NCBI RefSeq assembly: GCF_910593845.1
Contig: NZ_CAJVAS010000022.1
Location: forward strand, 1 to 64,000
Origin: Paenibacillus solanacearum
GTDB lineage: Bacteria > Bacillota > Bacilli > Paenibacillales > NBRC-103111
Direction of reading: 5' to 3'
Length of the DNA stretch: 64,000 nucleotides
The notes beneath the pieces were generated by a model. The model was not told the DNA's origin. It did no database searches and worked only from the letters and a program-made list of their open reading frames with translations. Below are positions 35,403-43,043 of the stretch, piece by piece. Position 1 is the first letter of the stretch; every line of letters starts with the position of its first letter. The translations under genes were made by a program, and so were the position numbers.

Positions 35403-36860
35403 TCATGATCCGTGGAGATGCTGTGATTGCCCTGCCTGAACGAACCCAAGAAGCTGCTCGGCCGCTCGCTTGCCTTGCTGTATGCAGTCGGGGATCCCGA
35501 CGCCTTCATAGCCTGCGCCGCACAAGTACAAACCGGGTGTATGGCTTCTCAGCTGCGCCTGCAGCCGACCCCATCGTTCTACGTGGCCGACCGGATACTG
35601 CGGCATCGACTGATGGCAGCGGGTAATCTCTGCAAACTCCGGCTCTGCCGTAATTCCCATCAGCGCCCGCAAATCCGAAACGACGCCGTGGATCAGCTCC
35701 TCATCGGATAGTCGCGTCCATTCCTGAGCACCGGAACGGCCCACATAGGTTCGCAGCAGCAGGCGTCCTGACGGAGCCGTATGAGGCCATTTGGATGAAG
35801 ACCAGGTGCAAGCCGTAATGAACCTCCCTTCTTTGCGCGGAACGACAAACCCGGAACCGTTCAATGGGAAAGGGATATCGTGTTGACGGTAAGCCAGCGC
35901 GACATTGGCAACGGACGCATAAGAAATGTGCTCCAGCCACCTTGCATCCGGAAGCTCGGGCAGCAGCCTGGCCGCCTCGAAAGCCGGCAGTGCCATAATG
36001 ACCGCATCCGCTTCCAGCTCGGTCCCTTGGTCCAGCGTTAACTTGTAGCGCCCTTCCTCCCTTACGAACCGCATGACCCCTTGTCCGGTCATCGTCCGGA
36101 TGGATCTGGACTGAAGGGCCGCCGCCAGACGGTCCACCAGCGTAGCAAGCCCCTGCTTGTAAGTGAGAAACAGGCTCTTGCGCGCGATATCCGGCAGCCC
36201 GCTGCCTGACTGCGGCTTCTTTTTCCCGGCGAGCATGCCAAGGATGATGCTGCGGTGCTCCTCCTCCAATTGTTTGAATTGCGGGAATGTCGCCTGCAGA
36301 CTAAGATACTGCGTATCCCCGGCATAAATGCCGGCCAGCAAAGGCTCGGTGATATGATCCAGAACTTCTCTGCCCAGCCGCCTCCTGATAAAATCGCCCA
36401 ACGATTCATCGCTCGTATGCTGCCGCTTCGGCAAAACCAGATCCAAGGCAGCGCGAATTTTCCCGGCCGGGGAAATTAATCCCGTTCGGATAAACGGGGA
36501 TACTTGCGTCGGGATCCCGAGCACGAGTCCGAGCGGCATGGGGTGAAGCTTGTTTTTGTGCAAAATGAAATTCGCTTTCGCTTGCGGATTCGTGGCCGTC
36601 AGTTCATCCTCAAGTCCCAGCTCCTTCGTTAGCGCGATGATCGGCAGTTTTCGCGCCAGAAACGAATCGGGACCTTGCTCGATAATAAAGCCGTCGCGGC
36701 GAAGGGTTTGTATTTTCCCGCCGAATCGGTCATTTTTTTCAACCAGCGTGATGTCCATCGGAACTTGCAGTTCTTCCATCCGCTTGCTCAAATAGAAGGC
36801 AGCGCTCAGCCCGGTAATCCCGCCGCCTACAATAACGACGTTCTTCCGTTTGCATTCCAT
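35403..36860 (-). CDS. hemY: Protoporphyrinogen/coproporphyrinogen oxidase
   Basis: A 485-residue FAD enzyme of the HemG/HemY type, which in Firmicutes oxidises coproporphyrinogen III in the coproporphyrin-dependent haem pathway. The dinucleotide motif VVIVGGGITGLSAAF lies near the N-terminus and a second FAD-contact motif is at the C-terminus (LYLCGAGYEGVGIPDCI). The ATG at 36860 is preferred because the one at 36872 abuts the ribosome binding site, but the choice is uncertain. It ends an operon with a haem-copper-like membrane protein and a radical SAM enzyme, so it probably boosts haem supply under anaerobiosis. A second chromosomal copy with hemEH is likely elsewhere. Confidence 0.85.
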   Translation of the reverse strand: MECKRKNVVIVGGGITGLSAAFYLSKRMEELQVPMDITLVEKNDRFGGKIQTLRRDGFIIEQGPDSFLARKLPIIALTKELGLEDELTATNPQAKANFILHKNKLHPMPLGLVLGIPTQVSPFIRTGLISPAGKIRAALDLVLPKRQHTSDESLGDFIRRRLGREVLDHITEPLLAGIYAGDTQYLSLQATFPQFKQLEEEHRSIILGMLAGKKKPQSGSGLPDIARKSLFLTYKQGLATLVDRLAAALQSRSIRTMTGQGVMRFVREEGRYKLTLDQGTELEADAVIMALPAFEAARLLPELPDARWLEHISYASVANVALAYRQHDIPFPLNGSGFVVPRKEGRFITACTWSSSKWPHTAPSGRLLLRTYVGRSGAQEWTRLSDEELIHGVVSDLRALMGITAEPEFAEITRCHQSMPQYPVGHVERWGRLQAQLRSHTPGLYLCGAGYEGVGIPDCIQQGKRAAEQLLGFVQAGQSQHLHGS

Positions 36861-36905
36861 ACGTACACTCATCCCCTCTGCGGCAAAATCAACACCGATG
36901 ACAAT

Positions 36906-38174
36906 TCATAACGTCTTTGTTCGGCTGCAATTCTCATGGCTTGCGCCGGCGCCGGCGGTCCCTTTCACTGAAATCATGATTACCCCTGCAGCCATGCCGA
37001 TGCTTGCTGCGCATAGCCCTATCCCCTGGGACGCAAGCCCGCTCGTATGCATCCACTCGAACAAGCCTTGCATAAAGAGCAGCAGCTCGTTGAGCATGAA
37101 GCCGCCCAAGAAAAGCGCATAGCCTGCACGCTGTACTTTTCCTCTGTCGTCCAGCCACCCGAGCTGAAGAAAGAAGGATAAGCATAACATGCTGACAAAC
37201 CCCAGCAGAACCAGATGCAAATACCCGATGACGATGCTGCGTGATTCAAAGATCCATGCGGTTAATCCCGGTACGACCGCTCCGACCTCCATCGAAGCCT
37301 TCAGCAACAGCGCGGCGAAAGCGAGGTGAAAGTTGATGCTGCCCCATCCTCTGAACAGGCTGGCAAAGGAGGCACGAAGCCGATTGAGGATTGCCAGCAG
37401 CAGGACGATCGCAGCCCATTGAAGCACGGCGCCGATTCCGGCCGCTGCGTACCATACAGGGTCGGTCTTGATCCATAACACCGATACGAGAAAGGATGGC
37501 GGCAAAGACCAAACGTACATTCGGTAGAACAGCTTCACCACTCTTTCCGGGTAGCGGACGTTACGGGTTTCCAGAATCCGCAATAATACGGCAAGCAGCC
37601 CGAGCGTAAACCATCCGTTGTATTGAAAATGCAGATAAAAGTAAATAGCGGCGTCCGCCCCGTCCGTTCCGCTCAGATGATTCGCGCTCAGCACGGCGAG
37701 CATCCACGGTCCGATGGAGGATACGGCCAAACAAACGAGACTTCCTTTTACGAACATGTAAGAAAGTGGACTGCGCGCGTTCCCGCCGGCTTGCCTCCGC
37801 AGTGACTTCCAGACGAATATAGCAAACCCATACGAGAGCACAATGTGAAGCGTCGAGAATCCGATCGAAAAGATCGCATACCCTTGCAGCGAGAAGGAAA
37901 CGAACATGCCTGCAATCGCCAGTTGGGTCAAAGCAAAAAGAACTTTCAGCTGTACGCTGTTTCTTGCCGTATCGTGCAGAAAATGAACCATGAACAATAC
38001 AAACAAAGCCATATACACCCACCCCAGAAAAGCCAAATGGGAGTGGGCGTGCACCAGATGGCCGTAAACGATCCCCTCCGGAAGCGGCACATACGCCGCG
38101 CTTCTCATCACAACGCCGGTGACAGCGGTAACGGCAAAATAAAACATGGTGAGTCGGACCCAGCTATTGTGCAT
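36906..38174 (-). CDS. Haem-copper-oxidase subunit I/NnrS-like polytopic membrane protein
   Basis: A 422-residue protein with about 12 predicted membrane helices. Histidines typical of haem-binding helices occur in VHAHSHLAFLGWVYM (helix 2), THLHIV-like TLHIVLSYGF, and IGYLHLVLLGFVS near the C-terminus. It resembles the subunit I-like and NnrS-like proteins found near denitrification genes, which are linked to nitric oxide handling, rather than a complete oxidase with partner subunits. It lies between the radical SAM gene and hemY in one Fnr-controlled operon. Exact activity is unknown. Confidence 0.62.
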   Translation of the reverse strand: MHNSWVRLTMFYFAVTAVTGVVMRSAAYVPLPEGIVYGHLVHAHSHLAFLGWVYMALFVLFMVHFLHDTARNSVQLKVLFALTQLAIAGMFVSFSLQGYAIFSIGFSTLHIVLSYGFAIFVWKSLRRQAGGNARSPLSYMFVKGSLVCLAVSSIGPWMLAVLSANHLSGTDGADAAIYFYLHFQYNGWFTLGLLAVLLRILETRNVRYPERVVKLFYRMYVWSLPPSFLVSVLWIKTDPVWYAAAGIGAVLQWAAIVLLLAILNRLRASFASLFRGWGSINFHLAFAALLLKASMEVGAVVPGLTAWIFESRSIVIGYLHLVLLGFVSMLCLSFFLQLGWLDDRGKVQRAGYALFLGGFMLNELLLFMQGLFEWMHTSGLASQGIGLCAASIGMAAGVIMISVKGTAGAGASHENCSRTKTL

Positions 38175-38235
38175 GACCTGTCATCCTCCTGTAATGGCAT
38201 CGTCTCACCTGCCGTTCACCGCCATCGAAGCGCGG

Positions 38236-39351
38236 TCACGCTTGCGACGGTAGAGACGGATAAGGCGCCCCGCCTGTCGGTATATAGGCGCAGCAAGGAT
38301 CGCTTGCCAAATAATCGCCGGTCATCGCATAGGCTCTGGCTCTCGATCCGCCGCACAGCTCCTTGAATTCGCAAATCCCGCATTTTCCTTGCAGCAGCGA
38401 CTTGTCGCGCAGCTGTCTCATGACCGGCGCGTTGCGGTAAATATCCGCAAGCGGCTGCTGCCTGACATTGCCGCAGGCGACGGGTAGGAAGCCGCTCGGA
38501 TACACCTCGCCGATATGGCTAATGAACACGAAGCCGTCGCCGTCATTAACGCCCTTGTGCGCGCGGCCGAGCAAATCGGCTCTTTTCCCCTCCGCAATGG
38601 CCTGATCCCCTCCCAAGCGCCGTTTCTCCTGCAAGAATACTCTCCGGTAGTGCGGCGCCTCCGTCGCTTTCACGCCGTATGGCATCGTTTGCTGCACAAG
38701 GCACAGCCATTTCATGACGTCTTCATGCTGCTGCGGGGTAATCATGTCCTTCTCGTTAGCCCTCCCCGTCGGTACAAGGAAAAACACGCTCCAGAGCACC
38801 GCTCCCATCTCCTTGACCTTATCCGCAATCGCCTGGAGGTCGTGAAGATTGTAGTTCGATACGGTCGTATTCACCTGGATGGGGATTTGCAGCTCCTTCA
38901 AATATTCGATTCCTCTCATCGTGAGATCGTACGATCCCTTCGTTCCCCGAAAGTGATCGTGAATCTCCGCGCAAGACCCGTCCAGACTGAACGCCCAGCG
39001 TGACAGTCCAACCTCCTTCGCCTTTCGAATCGCCTCCCGGGTTACCTTCGGCGTAGCGCTGGGCGTCATGGCGACGGACAGCTTCTTCTCCTCGACAGCA
39101 TACTTGGCAAGCTCGAACAAATTCGGCCGCAGCAGCGGGTCTCCGCCTGTAAATACGAAGAGCGGATGCTCCATCTCGGCAATCTCATCGATGAGTCGCT
39201 TCCCTTCCTCGAACGTCAACTGCCGGGGGTCCGCCTTATACTGAGCCTCCGCCCGGCAGTGCAGACATTTCAAGGCGCAAGCCCGGGTGACTTCCCAGAT
39301 CACAATGAATGGATTCTCGTTATAATCTCTTTCCTTCTTCAACGGCAGCAT
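38236..39351 (-). CDS. Radical SAM/SPASM protein (haem-maturation-like, TIGR04053-type)
   Basis: A 371-residue enzyme. ATG 39351 is chosen since the earlier ATG at 39360 abuts GGAAGGG. The radical SAM cluster motif is CALKCLHC (Cys25, Cys29, Cys32), with GGDPLLR following. The C-terminal SPASM region has CGNVRQQPL, then CGICEFKELCGGSRARAY and PCCAY, able to bind one or two extra Fe-S clusters. Relatives include AhbD and NirJ, which modify porphyrin side chains in haem and haem d1 synthesis. Its operon partners (haem-binding membrane protein, hemY) and its Fnr promoter support a tetrapyrrole role. No nirS is seen in the window. Confidence 0.78.
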   Translation of the reverse strand: MLPLKKERDYNENPFIVIWEVTRACALKCLHCRAEAQYKADPRQLTFEEGKRLIDEIAEMEHPLFVFTGGDPLLRPNLFELAKYAVEEKKLSVAMTPSATPKVTREAIRKAKEVGLSRWAFSLDGSCAEIHDHFRGTKGSYDLTMRGIEYLKELQIPIQVNTTVSNYNLHDLQAIADKVKEMGAVLWSVFFLVPTGRANEKDMITPQQHEDVMKWLCLVQQTMPYGVKATEAPHYRRVFLQEKRRLGGDQAIAEGKRADLLGRAHKGVNDGDGFVFISHIGEVYPSGFLPVACGNVRQQPLADIYRNAPVMRQLRDKSLLQGKCGICEFKELCGGSRARAYAMTGDYLASDPCCAYIPTGGAPYPSLPSQA

Positions 39352-39385
39352 AGGCTCCATCCCTTCCGTTATACCAGCTAAGCTT

Positions 39386-39428
39386 ATCCTACCTCGGAAT
39401 GAGCCGGCCTACTGTGAGGGGGCTCACA
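39386..39428 (-). promoter_or_regulatory. Class II Fnr promoter of the radical SAM-hemY operon
   Basis: The perfect box TGTGAGGGGGCTCACA lies at 39413-39428. On the minus strand it is followed after exactly 21 bases by the -10 TAGGAT (39386-39391), 35 bases before the start codon. Confidence 0.82.
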
Positions 39429-39509
39429 TGGACCATATTCTTTCGCTCGTTGTTCACCGGAATTTCAAATGGATGGCGGCACACCGGGAAACGGTCAGGT
39501 ACTTAGCCC

Positions 39510-39547
39510 ATGCCGTTGGGTTCGGAAAAAAACAACCCCAACGGCAT
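39510..39547 (-). terminator. Terminator of the nitrate-reductase-type operon
   Basis: ATGCCGTTGGGTT and AACCCCAACGGCAT pair over 13 bases around an A-rich loop. It lies 46 bases past the last gene of the operon (stop at 39593) and before the divergent Fnr box at 39413. The T tract is in the loop rather than after the stem, so efficiency is uncertain. Confidence 0.6.
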
Positions 39548-39592
39548 CTTGGCTCAGCCGTCAGGGTTATCGGGGGTAGGCGTGATTCCGTT

Positions 39593-39880
39593 TCAAAGAA
39601 AGCGCAGCCTGTAGTTCAGCTTGGCCATGTCATCTTGGGACACGAAGACTGTCTCGCCGCCCGATGACTCCAGCCGCGTTCTTTCGTCGTCAAACACGGG
39701 AATCGCAAAAAATTGAATGTCGTTAAAGTAAAATTGCACATGCGTCTTTTCTTCGTTCATCCGGACATGATGCAGCGAACGGGTCGTCGGGGGAGCTTGG
39801 GGATCGCTCCCGGCTCGGTCTTCGATAACAATTTCTACCGTCTTGCCGTTATACATTTGCAGCCGCGATTCCCAGCTCAT
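39593..39880 (-). CDS. Small conserved-looking protein of the nitrate operon
   Basis: A 95-residue acidic-to-neutral soluble protein of unknown function, with predicted beta-rich structure (TVEIVIEDRAG, THVQFYFNDIQFFAIPVF). No cysteine or haem motif is present. It starts at 39880 after GAGGGGAG and overlaps the preceding gene by 32 bases, showing tight coupling. It is the last gene of the operon. An accessory or regulatory role for the molybdoenzyme is possible from position only. Confidence 0.6.
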   Translation of the reverse strand: MSWESRLQMYNGKTVEIVIEDRAGSDPQAPPTTRSLHHVRMNEEKTHVQFYFNDIQFFAIPVFDDERTRLESSGGETVFVSQDDMAKLNYRLRFL

Positions 39881-40205
39881 GCTTCTCCCCTCTTCTCTTC
39901 AACCGGCACGGGCCGGCGTCTTCCTTCAGGATGACCTGAATGCGGTAGCCGTTCAGCCAGTCAAGGCTGTCCAGCGGCATATGCTTCTCCAGATGGGAGA
40001 TCACATCCTGCTCTGTCGTCCACGCAGACAACCCGCTCACCTGGGCAACGGCGATCTCCAGTCCATCGTCTTGTTTCCGCTCTACCGTAATAGCAGCTTG
40101 CGAGGAGAATAGCGCGCCCAGCTGGGCTTCCAGTTCGGGAAACGGCGCCCCGGCATCCGTATGCGGCTTGATGAAGCACAGATCGACGAAATATTCGCTA
40201 GCCAT
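39849..40205 (-). CDS. Small protein of the nitrate operon, unknown function
   Basis: A 118-residue soluble protein with no recognised domain. It has mixed alpha/beta character (VDLCFIKPHTD, ITVERKQDDGLEIAVAQVSGL) and a basic C-terminal stretch. It overlaps the NarK-PAS gene by 8 bases and the next gene by 32 bases, so translation is coupled on both sides. It is not a NarJ/NapD chaperone by any motif I can see, although a chaperone for the molybdoenzyme would fit the position. Confidence 0.6.
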   Translation of the reverse strand: MASEYFVDLCFIKPHTDAGAPFPELEAQLGALFSSQAAITVERKQDDGLEIAVAQVSGLSAWTTEQDVISHLEKHMPLDSLDWLNGYRIQVILKEDAGPCRLKRRGEKHELGIAAANV

Positions 40206-41721
40206 TCGTCCCGTCCCCCTTGTGCTGCTGCTGATGCGTCATGTCGCTGAACATCCCGGAATAATACACGACATCGCCGGCATCGTTTTTCACCGCGCTG
40301 ATTGTGAGCCATTCCAAATAAATTTCCCCGTTTTTTTTGCGGTTCCAGATATAGCCCTGCCAAAATCCGCGGCTACGCAGGTTTTCCCACATTTGATCGT
40401 AAAACGATTTATTTTGCTTGCCTGATTTCAATAGATTCGCCGTTTTGCCGACCGCTTCTTCCGAAGTATAGCCGGTCAAACGGGTGAAAGAAGCGTTCAC
40501 GGACTGAATGATCCCTTTCACATCCGTAATCATGATGCCCTCAACGGTATTCTCGACAATGTTTGTCGCCAGCGCCAACCGGTCCTGATAAAGCATCCAG
40601 ACGACGAGAATCAAGCAGGCGAGCGCAATTTGCGACAGCGCCATAAACCCGATCGCATAATGCCCGGTCAAATTGAAGAGCAGCGTCAAAATCAGCGGCG
40701 GGAAAAAACCGCCTAATCCGCCCATCGCCGAAATCATGCCGTTGGCAATCCCGGCTTGCTTGGAGAAGTACAGCGGAACCAGCTTGAATATCGTTCCGTT
40801 GCCTGTCCCAGCGCAGAAGGCGACGGTCAAACAACCGATCGTATACAACTGCATTGATGGAGCGAACGAGAGTAATATGGCCGCTACCGTCAGTCCGGCG
40901 AATACGAACATCAAAATCTTGAACGGATTAAAGCGGTCGCCGAGCCATCCCCCTACCGGTCTCATCGCCGTAGCGAGCACGATAAATCCGGCGGTACGCA
41001 TCCCCGCATCGACCTTGTCCAGATGAAAATGGCTGACCAGAAAGTTCGGCAAATAGACGGTAAATGCGACAAACGAGCCGAACGTCAGGAAATAAAACAG
41101 GCAAAGGAACCACAGCTTCTCACTGCGCGAGACGATTTTGATCTGTTCCAGAAGCGGCGTTCTGACCGAAACTTCTTTACGGTCGCCCAGCATGAAGTTC
41201 AATCCCGCCAGCACTATCAAAATCACGCTGTACAGCATCACGGTTCGGGACCATCCAAGGTAGCTGGCCGCTACAGGCGCTCCAAAGGCGGAGATGGCCG
41301 TACCCAAGTTCCCGATCCCGTAGATCCCGTTGACGAAGCCGTGACGCTCCTTCGGATAATACTTGGGCAGCGAAGTGACGCCGACCGAGAAGATGGCGCC
41401 GCCGATCCCGAGGAAGAAGCCGCCGATGATCAGATCCGCGAACGAGTCCGCCCGGCTGATCCAGAAGACGGGCGCCAGCAGCAGCACGAAGCTGATCATG
41501 AACAGCTTGCGGGCGCCGTAGCGGTTCGTCCAATAGCCTATGGGAACACGCATTACCGACCCGAACAATACCGGTATCGCGGTAACCCATGCGAGCTGCG
41601 ATGGCGTTAGCTGAATATCTTCTTTAATGAACGGCATAAGCGAAGACAAAATCACCCATACCATAAAGCCCAGTACAAGGCTTACGGTTTGAAGAGGAAG
41701 CTGCATTTTTTTCACATTCAT
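40198..41721 (-). CDS. narK: NarK/NasA-type nitrate/nitrite transporter fused to a C-terminal PAS domain
   Basis: A 507-residue protein. Residues about 8-385 are a 12-helix major facilitator with the NarK-family signatures GIGGAIFSVGVTSLPKYYP and GTGNGTIFKLVPLYF plus the RVPIGYWTNRYGARK loop. Residues about 390-500 are a complete PAS/PAC module: NIVENTVEGIMITDVKG, then NASFTRLTGYTSEEAVGK, GFWQGYIWNRKKNGEIYLEW and VYYSGMFSDMT. The junction is continuous with no stop or frameshift. Standard NarK proteins end after the transporter. I infer that the PAS module senses redox, haem or nitrate/nitrite and gates transport or signals. It overlaps genes on both sides. Confidence 0.88.
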   Translation of the reverse strand: MNVKKMQLPLQTVSLVLGFMVWVILSSLMPFIKEDIQLTPSQLAWVTAIPVLFGSVMRVPIGYWTNRYGARKLFMISFVLLLAPVFWISRADSFADLIIGGFFLGIGGAIFSVGVTSLPKYYPKERHGFVNGIYGIGNLGTAISAFGAPVAASYLGWSRTVMLYSVILIVLAGLNFMLGDRKEVSVRTPLLEQIKIVSRSEKLWFLCLFYFLTFGSFVAFTVYLPNFLVSHFHLDKVDAGMRTAGFIVLATAMRPVGGWLGDRFNPFKILMFVFAGLTVAAILLSFAPSMQLYTIGCLTVAFCAGTGNGTIFKLVPLYFSKQAGIANGMISAMGGLGGFFPPLILTLLFNLTGHYAIGFMALSQIALACLILVVWMLYQDRLALATNIVENTVEGIMITDVKGIIQSVNASFTRLTGYTSEEAVGKTANLLKSGKQNKSFYDQMWENLRSRGFWQGYIWNRKKNGEIYLEWLTISAVKNDAGDVVYYSGMFSDMTHQQQHKGDGTNG

Positions 41722-41906
41722 TTCACATCACGCTCCCGGCGATAAATCCATAGGGCAATAGGAAACAGCAGCAGGTTCAGCGCGGCAAACAGGATCACAT
41801 TCCCGTACTTGTCATAGAAGAACGCATTCACCGTCTGCTGCGTACAAACGATATTGAGGAACAGAACGACACAGAGCAGTATGATGCCGCGCGAACTACG
41901 TGTCAT
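41718..41906 (-). CDS. Small two-helix membrane protein of the nitrate operon
   Basis: A 62-residue protein with two membrane helices (about residues 8-28 and 35-54) and a basic C-terminus (YRRERDVK). It overlaps the Rieske gene by 11 bases and narK by 4, so it is translated as part of the operon. It could be a small subunit of a membrane complex with the Rieske protein and the b-type cytochrome. There is no recognised family. Confidence 0.6.
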   Translation of the reverse strand: MTRSSRGIILLCVVLFLNIVCTQQTVNAFFYDKYGNVILFAALNLLLFPIALWIYRRERDVK

Positions 41907-42432
41907 AGCGCTTCACTCCCGTTGCAAATATCGCGCCCTGTTCCTGCTTCAGCACAATCTCGGGCAGCGGCCGTCTCGGCGGGCCGGCTGTCGGGGCACC
42001 TGTCTTGACATCAAAGACGCCATGATGACAAGGACACAGCATCTCGCCCTGTTCTTTGCTCCAGTACACGGGACATTTCAAGTGGGTACAAGCGTTCTGA
42101 TACGCTTTATACTCGTTCTCCCCAAGCCGGATCAGCAAGGCCGAATCATGCTCGCCCGGATAGGCGAACTCGATCGCATCGCCCACTTTCACCGCGCTTA
42201 TGTCGGCAACTTTCGCAGCCTCGTATTGTTTGCTGCGGAGTCCGGTCAGTTCTCGGGCCGCGATCGTTCCCCAGGGCAAGGTCGAGACGGCGAATACGCC
42301 GGCGGCGCCTACCATGAGCTTCATAAAGCTGCGGCGGTCAAGACTGCGCTCATTTTGTTTGTGTATATTATGCGTATAGTTGTCTTCGTCAAAAGGAACC
42401 CGGTTATTGTTTTTCTTTTGTTGTTCATCCAT
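41896..42432 (-). CDS. Tat-targeted Rieske [2Fe-2S] protein
   Basis: A 178-residue protein. An N-terminal twin-arginine motif (LDRRSFMKL, residues 31-39) precedes one hydrophobic segment that probably stays as a membrane anchor, as in QcrA. The Rieske cluster ligands are Cys115 and His117 (CTHLKC) and Cys133 and His136 (CPCHHG), with Cys120 and Cys135 placed for the stabilising disulfide. It sits between the polyferredoxin and narK. Together with the b-type cytochrome of the operon it could form a quinol-oxidising module outside the membrane. A Rieske protein is not a normal part of Nar, Nap or Nas systems. Confidence 0.85.
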   Translation of the reverse strand: MDEQQKKNNNRVPFDEDNYTHNIHKQNERSLDRRSFMKLMVGAAGVFAVSTLPWGTIAARELTGLRSKQYEAAKVADISAVKVGDAIEFAYPGEHDSALLIRLGENEYKAYQNACTHLKCPVYWSKEQGEMLCPCHHGVFDVKTGAPTAGPPRRPLPEIVLKQEQGAIFATGVKRYDT

Positions 42433-42460
42433 CGGGAGTCACCCCTGTTCGTTTAGTGGC

Positions 42461-43024
42461 TTAAAACAATTTTTGCTTCCCTTGTAGAATACCCGGCAAA
42501 CTGATTTTTACATTCGTCTCGCCTTCAAGCGGATCGAACGGTTCGCGGCTGGACATCCATTTCCCCAGCCGATGCTGCTCCTTCTTCGCCTTCAATTCAT
42601 CCTCGGTTACCCATTGCAGCGTGTTCGTCGGGCATACCGATGCGCACATCGGCGGAATGCCTTCTTTGGTGCGGTCGTAGCACAAATCGCATTTATACAT
42701 TAAATTTTGTTCCTCGTCGAATTTCGGTATGCCGTAAGGACAGGCGATTGTACAGTTCTGGCAGCCGATGCATTTCTCCACCAATGCCGAGAGCACGGCG
42801 CCTTCCGGCGTAATCTGGATCGCCTGCGCCGGGCAGCTGCGCGCGCAAGCGGGGTTGACGCAGTGCAGACACATCAGCGGGATCGTTTGACGGCTGACGA
42901 GCGGATTCACATCGTATACGTAGTTCCGGTTCCGTTGATCGTGGCCGCCGCATTGCGTGCAAGCGGCCAGGCAGCTGCGGCAACCAATGCAGTTGTCCAT
43001 TTCGATGTATAAATATTGTTTCAT
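42461..43024 (-). CDS. Four-cluster [4Fe-4S] polyferredoxin (DmsB/NrfC type)
   Basis: A 187-residue electron-transfer subunit. ATG 43024 follows GGAGGG. Four cysteine groups are present: CIGCRSCLAAC, CLHCVNPACARSC, CIGCQNCTIAC and CDLCYDRT...CASVC, enough for four [4Fe-4S] clusters. There is no signal peptide, so it is cytoplasmic like its likely partner, the molybdoenzyme at 43044, whose stop lies 19 bases upstream. It probably passes electrons from the membrane cytochrome to the molybdenum subunit. Confidence 0.88.
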   Translation of the reverse strand: MKQYLYIEMDNCIGCRSCLAACTQCGGHDQRNRNYVYDVNPLVSRQTIPLMCLHCVNPACARSCPAQAIQITPEGAVLSALVEKCIGCQNCTIACPYGIPKFDEEQNLMYKCDLCYDRTKEGIPPMCASVCPTNTLQWVTEDELKAKKEQHRLGKWMSSREPFDPLEGETNVKISLPGILQGKQKLF

Positions 43025-43043
43025 TGGTCCCTCCTGCATGTAT

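Noticed and set aside
35395..35412. Short repeated ATGATC sequence at the end of hemY
   Set aside because: It is a two- to three-unit repeat spanning the stop codon with no sign of regulatory function.
36906..38174. Annotation as quinol-dependent nitric oxide reductase (qNor)
   Set aside because: At 422 residues it is much shorter than qNor (about 750) and lacks the N-terminal extracellular extension. Only a subunit I-like or NnrS-like label is justified.
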